A stretch of 64,000 bases of DNA, from contig NC_086180.1 of the NCBI RefSeq assembly GCF_023053635.1, positions 89,443,447 through 89,507,446 of the forward strand. The letters run 5' to 3'. The stretch is from Elgaria multicarinata webbii. Lineage: Eukaryota; Chordata; Lepidosauria; Squamata; Anguidae. Of the stretch, positions 52,901-64,000 are shown one piece after another (positions within the stretch are counted from its first letter, which is position 1; each line of letters starts with the position of its first letter). The notes beneath the pieces are model-generated. The model was not told where the DNA came from. It made no database searches and worked only from the letters and a program-made list of their open reading frames with translations. The translations under genes were made by a program, and so were the position numbers.

Positions 52901-54214
52901 TATGTCTGTGCAATCAAAGTTACCAAGTTGAAGACCTGCTTCTCCCTCTCTACTTATTACCTTTTCCCTCACCTGTAGTACATTTTAGTTACTAAATTCC
53001 TTGAGGCAGGAGTCTGACTTCTTGGGTTTTTATTCTGTAAAAAGGAACAGGAAAGAAGGTAAAGCACAAAACACAGGAACAAAAAAGGGAGGAGACCTCA
53101 ACAGAGTGCAGAAGATAATTTATTGCTCAACCTGTTTTGAGTGTTCTAACTCTTCCTGGTGTGGATGACATTTTTTGGCGTGCCCTTGAAAGGGCTGGCA
53201 TCACTCCAGAGTATGAGTTCTAATGTTTGAAGTGCATTGAGCAATACATTGTCTGATGTGCATCTTTGAGATATCCTCTTTCATTACTGAAAAGAGGAAG
53301 AGGCGGGTAAGAAATACATTTATTATTACTGCATATTAATGGTGTGTACTCTGCCATATATACAGCATACACACATTTTATAATTACAGTTACTGCCCTG
53401 TGTGAGATGACTGTCACTTGTTGACAATAAATGAAGTGTTTACAATTATGCTGGTGTAGCAGTAGTGAGGTAGAGAGATTCCTCACTTCTATACATGTTT
53501 ACTCAGAATCCACTAGTTCGTTTGTGTGTTTCCCATATAAGAGTGCACAGGATTTTAGGCATTGACTAGTAGTGCAGGAGCTTGGTTCAAAAGTTATGCA
53601 TTTTTATCTACTAACTGCATATTTCAGATGCATATAGAAGTTTGCAAATTAACTGGAGAGTGCCTTCCCACACAGCTCAGAACATGAAAGACTAATTGAA
53701 GCCAGTGGGACTACTCATGAGTAGATTTGCATAATAGTACTTTATGGTAAAATATTGAGATAGTCATTAAATACATTTCCCCCCAAAACGCACTGATTAG
53801 ACGGGTCCCATTATTTAAGGTATTGTGGACATTCTCTTAAAATAAAGAACACCTTCTTGGCCAACGTCTTCACTAACACATGGGCTGAAATTAGGAAGTT
53901 TTTTTTAAAGACAGATTCTGTTAATATCTTAAGCTGAAGTGAGAAGATTAAAACTAAGAATGAATAGTGGTTCTTCTGAAACTGTGTATGGATTAGATTT
54001 CTGAGTTGCTGTCTACATGCTGGACATATACAGCCTCACACCTCCTGCTTCCATATTATTGCACCTAGTCAGACTTGTTGATCTTGATTGTTTTCAGGAG
54101 CTTAATAACCTGAAATCTGCCTGAAAGGCTGAGACATGTGTTTGAAGATAAAGTTGGGTGAGAGGTTGTGCTATATTTGAAGTGGACATTCACAATACCA
54201 TATGTGATGCCTAT
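52901..54214. other. FBXL5 intron 1, unassigned
   Basis: AT-rich; no exon or repeat hallmark recognised. Confidence 0.45.
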
Positions 54215-54355
54215 GGCCCTTTCTACACCTGAGGATTATCCCAGGAAAATGGAGGGATTGTCCCTGCCTGCTCCCGGGATCCCCTGTGCGTCACTTGGAT
54301 GCACCGGGATGATCCCAGGACAATCCCAGGAACAAAGGCAGGTGTAGAAACGGCC
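54215..54355. mobile_element. 141-bp MITE related to the GGCCACAGCTAGACC family, copy 3
   Basis: Ends GGCCCTTTCTACACCTG and, inverted, GGCCGTTTCTACACCTG, flanked by TAT on both sides. Same length and same central GGGATCCCCTGTG block as copies 1 and 2 but different outer sequence. Confidence 0.85.
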
Positions 54356-54419
54356 TATGAAAATGCCATTGGTGGTGGGGTCTGTCTAGCTTTCTCTCTC
54401 AAATAGGAAGACGTAGAGT

Positions 54420-54640
54420 ATTTATACAAGTTTCATACCACTTAACAGCCTGAGATCTCTAAGCAATCCACAATGCAAACACACATAAAATACAGTATAA
54501 AAAAAGATATACAGGAAAGAATAAGTACATTCAAATATTAAAACAACAATAATAACATGGAGCAGTGTCATTACCATTATATGTTATGAAAAGCCTGGGT
54601 AAACAAATATGTCTTCAAGAGTCCTGTAAAGCTTTGACAC
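54420..54640 (-). repeat. Decayed L2-type 3' end
   Basis: The AT-rich sequence with TTTATACAAGTTTCATACC, ATAAAATACAGTATAAAA and AAGCCTGGGTAAACAAATAT resembles reversed L2 3' ends in the window. Confidence 0.5.
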
Positions 54641-54653
54641 ACTTTCTGTCTCT

Positions 54654-56175
54654 CATAGAATCATAGAATAGTAGAGTTGGAAGGGGCCTACAAGGCCATC
54701 GAGTCCAACCCCCTGCTCAATGCAGGAATCCACCCTAAAGCACACCTGACTGATGGCTGCCCAGCTGTCTCTTGAATGCCTCTAGTGTGGGAGAGCCCAC
54801 AACCTCCCTAGGTAACTGGTTCCATTGTCGTACTGCTCTAACAGGAAGTTTTTCCTGATGTCCAGCCGGAATCTGGCTTCCTGTAACTTGAGCTTGTTAT
54901 TCCATGTCCTGCGCTCTGGGAGGATCGAGAAGAGATCCTGGTCCATCTCTGTGCGACAACCTTTTAAGTATTTGAAGAGTGCTATCATGTCTCCCCTCAA
55001 TCTTCTCTTCTCCAAGCTAAACATGCCCAGTTCTTTCAGTCTCTCCTCATAGGGCTTTGTTTCCAGACCCCTGATCATCCTGGTTGCCCTCCTCTGAACA
55101 CGCTCCAGCTTGTCTGCGTCCTTCTTGAATTATGGAGCCCAGAACTGGACACAATACTCTAGATGAGGCCTAACCAGGGCCGAATAGAGAGGAACCAGTA
55201 CCTCCCACGATTTGGAAGCTATACTTCTATTAATGCAGCCCAAAATAGAATTTGCTTTTTTTGCAGCCACATTGCTGTTGGCTCATATTCAGCTTGTGAT
55301 CTACAACAATTCCAAGATCCCTCTCGTTTGTAGTATTGCTAAGTATCCCCATCTTGTAACTGTGCATTTGGTTTCTATTTCCTAGATGTAGAACTTGGCA
55401 TTTATCCCTATTAAATTTCATTCTGTTGCTTTCAGCCCAGCACTCCAGCCTATCAATATCACTTTGAAGTTTGTTTCTGTCTTCCAGGGTATTAGCTATC
55501 CCACCCAATTTTGTGTCATCTGCAAATTTGATAAGCATTCCCTGTACCTCCTCGTCCAAATCATTAATAAAAATGTTGAAGAGCACTGGGCAGAAGACTG
55601 AGCGCTACGGTACCCCTCTCGTTACCTCCCCCCAGTTTGAGAAGGTTTCGTTGATAAGCACTCTTTGAGTCTGATTCTGTAGCCAACTGTGAATCCACCT
55701 AACACTTTTAGCTAGTTTGTTAATCAGAATATCATGGGGCACTTTGTCAAAAGCTTTGCTGAAGTCAAGATATATTACATCCACAGCATTCCCACAGTCC
55801 ATAAGGGAGGATCAAATTAGTCTGACAGGATTTGTTCCTTTTGGCTTCTAGTAATCACTGCATTGTTTTCAAGGTGCTTACAGATTGACTTCTTTATAAT
55901 CTGCTCCAAATTTTCCCAGGGATGGATGTCAGACTGACTGGTTTGCAGTTCCCAGGTTCCTCCTTTTTGCCCTTTTTGAAGATAGGGACAACGTTAGCCC
56001 TCCTCCAGTTGTCCGGCACCTCACCTGTCTTCCATGATTTTGCAAAGATAATAGACAGCGGTTCTGAGAGTTCTTCCGCTAGGATGCAGTTCATTGGGCC
56101 CTGGAGATTTGAACTCTTTCAAAGAAATTAGGTGTTCTTTGACCATTTGTTTATCAATCTCAAACTGTAATCTGG
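54654..56175 (-). repeat. CR1 LINE, large 3' portion, interrupted by L2
   Basis: The 3' end is at 54654. The minus strand encodes [40 protein letters not shown] and WRRANVVPIFKKGKKEEPGN. The element continues on the far side of an L2 insertion at 57349-57490. Confidence 0.92.
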
Positions 56176-57348
56176 GGGATTATTGCTCTGTGCCGTGGCA
56201 CCTAAGCCATGGGGTTCCACAGGGCTCTATCTTATCCCCTATGCTGTTTAACATATACATGAAGCCGCTGGGGGAGGTTATCCGGAGATGTGGACTGAGG
56301 TGTCATCAATATGCAGATGATACCCAGCTCTACATTTCCTTTTCATCAAACCCAGGTGAGGCAGTGGCTGTTCTGAACCAGTGCCTGGGCACGGTAATGG
56401 ACTGGATGAGGGCTAACAAACTCAATCCAGACAAGACGGAGGTACTGTTAGCGGGTGGTTCTTCTGTCCGGCGAGGTGATGTCTGCCCTGTCCTGGACGG
56501 GGTTGCACTCCCCCTAAAGGATCGGGTCTGTAGTTTGGGGGTGCTCTTGGATCCAGAACTGTCACTTGAGGCACAGGTGAACTCAGTGGCAAAGAGCACC
56601 TTTTATCAGCTCAGGCTGATATACCAGCTGCGCTCTTATCTGGACAGAGATAGCTTAGCTACAGTTATCCATGCTCTGATAACCTCTCGTTTGGATTACT
56701 GCAATGTGTTATACGTGGGGCTGCCTTTGAAAACGGTCCAGAAACTTCAACTGGTACAAAACAGGGCAGCACGCTTACTAACAGGGACTGGCCGACGAGA
56801 CCACATTACGCCAGTCTTTTTCCAGCTTCATTGGCTGCCAGTCCAGGTCCGGGCCCGATTCAAAGTGCTGGTATTAACATTTAAAGCCCTAAACGGCTTG
56901 GGGCCAGGTTATCTGAAGGAACGCCTCCTCCCATATGTACCCTAAGGTCATCTTCAGGGGTCCTTCTCCGTGAGCCCCTGCCAAAGGAAGTGAGGCAAGT
57001 GGCTACCAGGAGGAGGGCCTTCTCTGCTGTGGCACCCCGGCTGTGGAATGAGCTCCCTAAGGAGGTTCGCTTGGCACCTACATTATATGCTTTTAGACAC
57101 CAGGTGAAGACCTTTTTATTCTCCCAGCATTTTAACAGTCTATAAATAAATTTTAACTTGGTGTTTTAAATTTGTAATTTTGCATTGCTGCTGTTTTTAT
57201 CTGGTTGAGCTTTTATACTGTATTTTATAGTATGGTTTTATACTGTTGTTTTATACTTTGAATGGTTTTAATTTTTGTGAACCGCCCAGAGAGCTCCGGC
57301 TATTGGGCGGTATAGAAATGTAATAAATAAATAAATAAATAAATAATA
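56176..57348 (+). repeat. L2-type LINE, 3' half, inserted in CR1
   Basis: An open frame from 56094 to 56945 (L2 part from about 56200) encodes GVPQGSILSPMLFNIYMKPL, HQYADDTQLYISFSS, LNPDKTEVLLAGGS and LDYCNVLYVGLPLKTVQKLQ. The frame then changes and reads RRAFSAVAPRLWNELPKEVR and KTFLFSQHFNSL. The 3' UTR ends with CCGCCCAGAGAGCTCCGGCT and (TAAA)n. One of the better preserved L2 copies here. Confidence 0.92.
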
Positions 57349-57490
57349 ATCCTGCCCCCTCATCTTGTGCTTCACTTTTTCCAGGGGGGGTCATAGACCC
57401 GCTTTTGGGAGAAGACTGAGCAAAAGTAGGAATTGAGCACTTCAGCCTTTTCTTTGTCATCTGTTATTGATTTGCCATCCTCATTAAGCA
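57349..57490 (-). repeat. Upstream continuation of the interrupted CR1
   Basis: The minus strand reads FAQSSPKSGSMTPPGKSEAQ DEG, the CR1 segment lying upstream of the part that ends at 56175. Confidence 0.75.
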
Positions 57491-57720
57491 GTTGAAGCAC
57501 CATTCTATAATGCATTAACCTGAATGCATTCCCGTAACCATTTTGTGATTAAGCAGCATGGTTTAGCATGTTGTCTGAACCAGGCCTATATAGGTATTTT
57601 CGGGGTGGGTGGGGACTTGAATGGATGCTCTGAGTCTCTAAGGCAACAAACCATTTATAGAAAAGAGAGGCTGAGAAGAAGGTAATTTGCTTTGCATTTG
57701 CAGACTCATAATCTTTTCAG

Positions 57721-58993
57721 TAGGGGTGTGCACGGACCCCCCGCTCCACTTCACTTCCAGATCTGCGATTTGCGGATCGGGCCGCCCCGCCCCCGCTCCA
57801 CCTATGTCCACTCCGCTCTGCTCGGAGCTCCAGATCCGGATCGGAGCTCCGTTTCCCCCCCCCCCCATAGGCTTGCATTAAGCTAAAAAAGTATACAACT
57901 TTTTTTCTGTTAAAGTTAGAAACCTCAGGTTTGGCACCATGACACCTCATGGAGGTATACACACGCACACCAAGACTCAAGGCAGTCCCATCATCCCCTG
58001 ATTTTTGGGGAATTTATGAAAATCGGGCACCCCATTCACACCCCTTTCCATAGCTCCGTCAATTTGCACGTTAAAAATCTCAAACTCGCCACCATGATAG
58101 CTTGTCCAGGGATACATACGCACGCCGAGACTCAAGGCAGTCCCATCATCCCCTGATTTTTGGGGAATTTATGAAAATCCAACACCCCATTCACACCCCT
58201 TTCCATAGCTCCGTCAATTTGCATGTTAGAAATCTCAAACTCGCCACCATGATAGCTTGTCCAGGGATACATACGCACGCCAAGACTCAAGGCAGTCCCA
58301 GCGGCAGAGCCCGGTAAAGGACCAAGGGAGAGGGGGACCTTACCTGCCTCCGTCCGTGGTCCGTCGCCGTCTTTAATTGAGCCCGCGGTTCCACCAGGAA
58401 GTCTGGGCCGCAAGCGGCCCAGACTTCCTGGTGGAACCACGGGCTCAATTGAAGACACTGACGGACCGCGGATGGAGGCAGATAAGGGAGAGGAGGGCGG
58501 GGGGGGGGTTTACCGGGCCTTGCCACCGTTGCCGCCCATGCGGTGACGGCGGCAGAGCCCGGTAAGGGACCAAGGGAGAGGGGGGCCTTACCTGCCTCCG
58601 TCCGTGGTCCGTCGTCGTCTTCAATTGAGCCCGCGGTTCCACCAGGAAGTCTGGGCTGCAAGCGGAACCGCTTCCTGGTGGAACCGTGGGTTCAATTGAA
58701 GACGCCGACGGACCGCGGACGGAGGCAGGTAAGGGAGAGGAGGACGGGGAGGGGGGTTACCGGGCCCTGCCGCCGTCGCCGCATGGGCGACAGCGACAGC
58801 GGCAGGGCCCGGTAAACCCCACTTACCTTTCCGGCGGAGCTCCAGATCGAGGCGAAGGATCCGCCTTCACCTCGATCCTCTTCGTCACGCTCCGCCGGCC
58901 CCCCAATCCTCTTCACCTCCGCCTTAAGGGCAGGTGAAGCCCCCCGCTCCGCTCCTGCTTCTCCGGTCCGATTAGAAGCGGAGCACATCCCTA
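57721..58993. mobile_element. 1273-bp GC-rich DNA transposon with nested palindromes, 8-bp TSD
   Basis: Ends TAGGGGTGTGCACGGA and (reverse complement of the right end) TAGGGATGTGCTCCGC, flanked by CTTTTCAG on both sides (57713-57720, 58994-59001). It contains two full 155-bp direct repeats (57981-58290) and two successive GC-rich palindromes (about 58301-58535 and 58548-58815). Open frames inside are compositional. The 8-bp duplication suggests hAT mobilisation. Confidence 0.88.
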
Positions 58994-59001
58994 CTTTTCA
59001 G

Positions 59002-59571
59002 GCTGTATTTGATATGCGTATGGAGAAGCATGAAATTCACACATAGATGGTCACATGTGACAAGTGTGTTACTATAATACACAAGCTGGAAAAGCATCAC
59101 ATGGCCTTCTTTTTGCCTAAGGGCCAGGAGGTAGCTAGGGCAGCCTCATAACGCTCTTTATTTGAATCACAAAGAATGTTATGGGACTTTATCTCTTAAC
59201 TCTAAAAATACAAGAAAGAAACAGGTGCACTAGTCTCTGTTAAAGACCACTGAGGTCGTGAGAGGGACAAGTGATATCATTCATCTGTTCATTTGGTCTA
59301 ACTGTTACTTTTTAACCAGACAGTGGCAACTTGCACCTCAGATATATGTAGCTCTTTGTGTGTGCTGCTGAAATGTTATACCATGGTGAGTTGTCTGTTC
59401 AAAGAACAATATCAGACACCACTGTACCAAATCTAGCACTGTTGCAGGGATATTAACTTTTTAAGTGCAGTGGGATGAAATTAATATAAAGAATCTGTTG
59501 CTAAAGATGAATGGGAACAAAATATTTAGGGCTCTTGCTTAACTTAAAGTACTTGTGAATACTGCTACTAT
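59002..59571. other. FBXL5 intron 1, unassigned
   Basis: Nothing recognised. Confidence 0.4.
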
Positions 59572-60014
59572 GGCCTTAGCTAGACATAGCAGTCTAGCGG
59601 GATGGAGGGCTGAAGATCTCGCGATTTTTTCATCGCGAGATCTCCCCGTCAGTTCACATGTGGTGCACGACAGCCTCAGACGGAGAGGTGTTGCGTCCAC
59701 CATTTTTTGGGGGGGGGGTTAAAGGGCCAGCAGCACACAAACGCTCGTGCACAAAAGGTGAGTGATTTTTTTTAAAAAATACTTTCCCCGCTCCCCCCAC
59801 CCAACCCCCGATGGGCGCAGAGCTCCTGAGGAGCACTACGCCCTGTGCGCAGGTCCTAGCTCCTCGCGAGGAATTGTGAGGAGTCGGGGCAAACCGCAGC
59901 GCCTGGCCAGATGTTCCATGATCTCGGGCTCAGCATGGAAAAACCGGGCCTAAAGGGTAGCACAGGGACAATCCCAGGGATCACTCTGGGATTTCTCCCC
60001 ATCTAGCTATGGCC
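59572..60014. mobile_element. 443-bp MITE with GGCC-TAGCTAGA ends and TAT duplication
   Basis: Left end GGCCTTAGCTAGACATAGC, right end (reverse complement) GGCCATAGCTAGATGGGG, with TAT on both sides. It contains a strong hairpin GATCTCGCGAT/ATCGCGAGATC at about 59615-59642. The ends resemble the 141-bp family. Confidence 0.85.
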
Positions 60015-60065
60015 TATGATACTTTTAAATAACCTTTTAAGCATATTTGTGACAGAAGGCCCAAA

Positions 60066-60262
60066 ATAATAATAATAATAATAATTCTTACCCGGTTCTC
60101 CATTCTGATCGAGGCGGGGAACAACAACAAACGATAAAATACATAAAACTGAATTAAAACATAATATACGTTGTTAAAAACATCCTAAAAACATTCTAAA
60201 AACATCTTAAAATTCTACTGGATAGGCCTGCCGGAAGAGATCAATTTTTATAGATCCATGCT
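60066..60262 (-). repeat. L2-type LINE 3' end
   Basis: (AAT)n, then ATTCTGATCGAGGCGGGGAA CAACAACAA, ending in GGATAGGCCTGCCGGAAGAG. It matches the 26980-27140 copy. Confidence 0.85.
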
Positions 60263-63221
60263 GCTGAATTTCTTTCTTTAACCCTACAATAGTTTCTCTT
60301 ACTTTAAGCCTGGCAGTAACTCCTCCTTTTGGTTTCATTTTGTACTACTTTTTCTTAGAAATATTTTAAAACTATAGCAGGGATCCTAAGTTTATCCTGC
60401 TGGCAGGAGTGTCTCTTGAGCAAATGCTCCTACCTGAGAAAGGGGAGAGGTGACATTTCACTGATTCCCCTTGCAAACTTTTGTGTCCTTGAAAATTTGT
60501 TCTGGGGTGGGGTCTGGAACGGGGCACGGAGTGCAGGGGAGGAAGAGTTGCTGAAAATAGCCTCCAGCCCCCACCCCCTTCACTAGTGACTTCCTCCATT
60601 GAATCTCAGTCTCATCTGTGAACAGAAAATTTCTTTCTCTTCATCAAAGCTTAGTTTGGATCCAAGCCATTATTTTTATTTATTGCTACTGTTACTTCTA
60701 CACTGAGTTTTCTCCCCTTCTTTTGTGATCTGTCCAGTGATGTAGTGTTTATTATTTTAGTCTTAGGGCGCAATCCTATTCAGGTAGTCGGCAGCCTTTG
60801 AACTTGGAGGCTGTTGAGTGTCCAATGCAGGGCAGGAGGAGAGCAGTGAGGCTCTTTGCTCCAGCTGCCCTGCATTTCTGCTAGATGGGCAATTTCTTCC
60901 TTCTTTTGTCCCCACTGCACCTCCATTCTGTGACATCCAGGAACTACTTCTCTTTTTCTTTATGTTAGAACTCTATTTCTGAAGCATATCTTTTAGTAAT
61001 AATAGGTTTAAGGTTGCCTGAACTAAATGTTTATTATGAGCTAAACCCATTGACTCATAACGAACTAGCAGCTGGTCTGTAAAGTTTAACATTTAAAACA
61101 TGTAGGCACCTTGAAAAGTTGAACTTGCATAGTGCCGTGAAAGAGGGCAATTGTTCATGCCTAAACTGAACAAGATACTCAGAAAGTAAATGCAAAAATC
61201 GGAACAGACTACTAGATTGTTTTATGCTGTTTTAAGCTGGCTTGTGTTATCTTGCCTTTTCTTTTGTTGTCTTTGATCTTTCCAAAGAAGTTTATTGTAT
61301 TCAGAGATTCTTTCCCTCTATACATGCATTTGTTATCACTTTCCACAATCGGAGCAATAGCTTGCCCCTTTTCCTTTTTTCTTTTGCTGCTTGAGCATGG
61401 TGGAAATATGCAATGTCTAATTTTTATAAGATTAAAAAACACAAAAAACCAGCCTAAAGAGTTATCTTTTGAAGATGACGAACAAGCAGAATCTTCAGCA
61501 GTGGGTAATGGAAGAGAGTCTAGGAATGGTGGAGGATTGTTTTCTGTGTTTTTTTGGTTTTTTAAATAAATAAATCCCGCATTTAGTTGAGTCAACTGTA
61601 TGATACAACTCTTGGTTACAATAGCAGTGTAATTTCTGCAAGCCAATGTGATAAAAGCTAGAGTTGCAAGTTAGTCAAGCAATTAATACTTCTGGCCTAA
61701 CAGTTGTTGCTGCCAGTAGCACTTGCACTGTTAAGTTGGGGTGACATTTTCCACTGTATTTTTTTCTACAGATGTTTGATGGAATAGAATGAGAGAAAAG
61801 AAGGAAGAGGACTCCTGTGAAAGTCTTAAGAGTCCATAATTAGTGTCTTCGTAGTGGTTATATAGTTATTATACAAAAACATGCTATATAATTACTTAAA
61901 TAAATCTTGACTGTAGTCAATTAACTTGCAATCTGTAAAAGTTTTGGTATTTTGTTTGTCTCCCCACTCGAGAAATCCTCGATTAGACCTTTAGTACACA
62001 TTTTTTTAAAAAAGATATCCAAATGTAAAGAATCCACAACCTAAAATTGTTGATCTAGGCTTTATAGAAGAGGCCTAGGATTGCAGTGTTGAGAAATTGA
62101 AAGCATTGTCTTTCGTACAGCCTAGATGCAGATCAGAAACTATGCAGTTGAGAAGAGCAATTGCTTTTCTTGGAGTATGGGATCTTCACTGCTCTAGTAC
62201 ATTCTGATAGTTGATGTAGTTTCCTAAAAGTCTGTTGTAACATATGCCTGCTATGTATATGCTTATATTGTTAAGTGTAACCTGGATAAGATAGGTTTAA
62301 TAGTATGTTAGCGAGTGAGTGAAAGGTGGATGGTGCTTGTGTGTGAGAGATTCTAAGGTTATATAAAGGGAAATATGATATTTAGTCAGATGGATAGAGT
62401 TTAAGGATTGAAGAAACAACATCTAGCTAGTGGAGTTTGTGTATAGGATTTTAAAAGGGGTAGAGAACTTAGGACCAAGCATTGATTAATATTAATATTA
62501 TATATCTCTTCATATGTTAAAGAAATCTTTCTTTGGCTTTTTAAAATGTGAACTACCACTTCTTGAATGACTCATTAAACTACCATTATTAAATCTATTT
62601 CTGTATTACTTCTCCTGTGGTGGGTTAAGGGAACCAATAAGGCATATTAGAAAGGGCTGAAGCTTGGATGTCAGTGGGGACAATTGAGTCAAATGAAAGC
62701 AGGTGTTCCTGAAAGGTTTGCTTCCCAGTTTTTGAGGTAGAAACTGGAGAAGCGTAGAACCTGGGCAGGAACACCACAGCTGTCTTGTGCAAGTCATTCA
62801 GTCTTGTCATCTCTTGGTATTTTTGGGGTTATTTCTGCTTCTGAGACTGAATTGTAGCCAGTATAAGCATGAATAGATGTATTCCAACACTACATACATC
62901 ATTCCCTTTGTGTGACCAGGCAGGGAAGCTTTAGTAAACTAGAAGAGAGTTGATATTCTTCCCTGCCTGAAAATTAACACGTCGCAAGTGACTGTAATGG
63001 TGTGAGATTTTTTGTTTTTTTTTACTGTGAGCTGGGAATTTTTGTGGCATAAGGATGCCTGCATAGTTTAGATGACAGCTTTGAGCTTAGATTCATTCTT
63101 AGGTACGATTAAGGTTGAGTTGCAATTCCTTTACAGGAACTCAGTGTTCACATGGTGTCTTTGGTCCTTTGCTTTTATGTACTCAGCTAAAGTCTGGAAA
63201 GCTCATACTACTCAGTTATCT
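60263..63221. other. FBXL5 intron 1, unassigned
   Basis: AT-rich. I searched for FBXL5 exon 2 and found none. Frames seen on either strand lack recognisable domains. Confidence 0.5.
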
Positions 63222-63224
63222 CCC

Positions 63225-63299
<75 letters not shown>

Positions 63300-63300
63300 C
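63222..63300. repeat. (AAT)n(AAC)n compound microsatellite
   Basis: About 12 AAT units passing into about 13 AAC units. Confidence 0.98.
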
Positions 63301-64000
63301 GGTCTATGAATTTAGAGACAATATGAAAGTTGAAAACTTAAAAATCAGGAACAAAATTTATAACTTAGTTTACACACTCTCTCTCATGTACATGCACACA
63401 CATGCAGACATATAAAATCAAACATTTAAAAGCAAAACCAATATGTTTAAATTACCACTTTGAACATTTACAAAATGATACTCTTATTAGTAATATGTCT
63501 AATCACCAAATATATATGACGAGTAGTGATTCCAGTGACATATACACAATAAATAGTGGATTAGCTATTTCAGAGTGGAATTGAATTCAGGCTTGAATAA
63601 ATCAGGAGGATTTGTAAAAAATAAACATATTAAATTTTCATTACTCTCTGTGTACAAATCTTACTTGCATTGGCAACACGAAAAATATTATGGGTAACTC
63701 AACATGTATTTTTTAAAAGAAAAATTTATAATGGAAAGACGTCCATTCCACACCCCAGTTTCTGGATCTGGACTTAGAGTTGTTTTAATTATAATTATTG
63801 ATGATAAGATGCAGGTCTGAACGCCAGTGCATTATTGCAATTAAATAAACCTATTGCCACTCAGACTTTGCATTTACCCCTGAAAAGATCTTTCAAATGC
63901 AAGGTAAATAAAATGTCTTTTCTTACATCCACGATCCACTCTGGAAGAGTTCAAACAGGAAGCAAACCAATTTTCCTGTTATCCAGCTTTTAAAAGAAAA
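63301..64000. other. FBXL5 intron 1, unassigned
   Basis: AT-rich; nothing recognised. Confidence 0.45.

Noticed and set aside
56094-56945. 283-residue open frame as a host gene
   Set aside because: It is the reverse-transcriptase C-terminal half of an L2 LINE; the first 30 or so residues are antisense CR1.
58102-58988. Long frames with repeated PGSLG/VEPRAQLK peptides
   Set aside because: They lie inside the palindromic GC-rich transposon. The peptide repeats simply mirror its inverted DNA repeats on both strands.
52901-64000. FBXL5 exon 2
   Set aside because: I looked for a frame resembling LSKTNFSNNNDFRALLQ after an AG and found none; the exon is presumably beyond the window.

Overview
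The window is vertebrate nuclear DNA, most likely from a squamate reptile (lizard or snake). It holds one complete multi-exon host gene, the first exon of a second, and a dense layer of CR1 and L2 LINEs, tRNA-type SINEs of squamate style, several MITE families and one Ty1/copia LTR element. There is nothing bacterial and no CRISPR array. No rRNA gene or functional tRNA gene was recognised.

Host genes. All eight coding exons of CD38 (NAD+ glycohydrolase / ADP-ribosyl cyclase) can be read on the minus strand, from the start codon at 41944 to the stop at 4221. Every junction is GT-AG and phase-consistent, giving 302 residues against 300 in human. All twelve conserved ectodomain cysteines and the active-site Trp, Glu, Asp, Trp and Glu are present. 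Coding exon 1 of FBXL5, the iron-sensing F-box protein, lies on the plus strand at 51488-51571 inside a GC-rich promoter, and its intron 1 runs off the right edge. CD38 beside FBXL5 is the known vertebrate neighbourhood (human 4p15). In human, BST1 lies between them; I find no second ADP-ribosyl cyclase in that interval here.

Layout. 1-4220 lies 3' of the CD38 coding region (a CR1 copy carrying a MITE, a SINE, a CTT microsatellite). 4221-16951 holds CD38 exons 8 to 2 with LINE and hAT fragments in the introns. 16952-41705 is the 25-kb CD38 intron 1. It carries nested CR1/L2 copies, a 150-bp tandem repeat, an 791-bp hAT element with a perfect 8-bp target duplication, and a young, whole-looking Ty1/copia element (29308-34311) in the CD38 sense. 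41706-42230 holds CD38 exon 1 and its upstream region. 42230-51280 is intergenic, with L2, a decayed hAT transposase and tandemly duplicated TA-flanked MITEs. 51280-52060 is the FBXL5 CpG-rich promoter and exon 1. 52060-64000 is FBXL5 intron 1, with a palindromic element containing an eight-copy 43-bp array, an L2 inserted in a CR1, a 1273-bp GC-rich transposon built of nested palindromes, and more MITEs.

The most notable non-gene content is a set of small DNA transposon families whose termini and target duplications can be read directly, several of them inserted into other recognisable repeats so that the empty site is known. Repeat family names are assigned from sequence hallmarks, without a library search.
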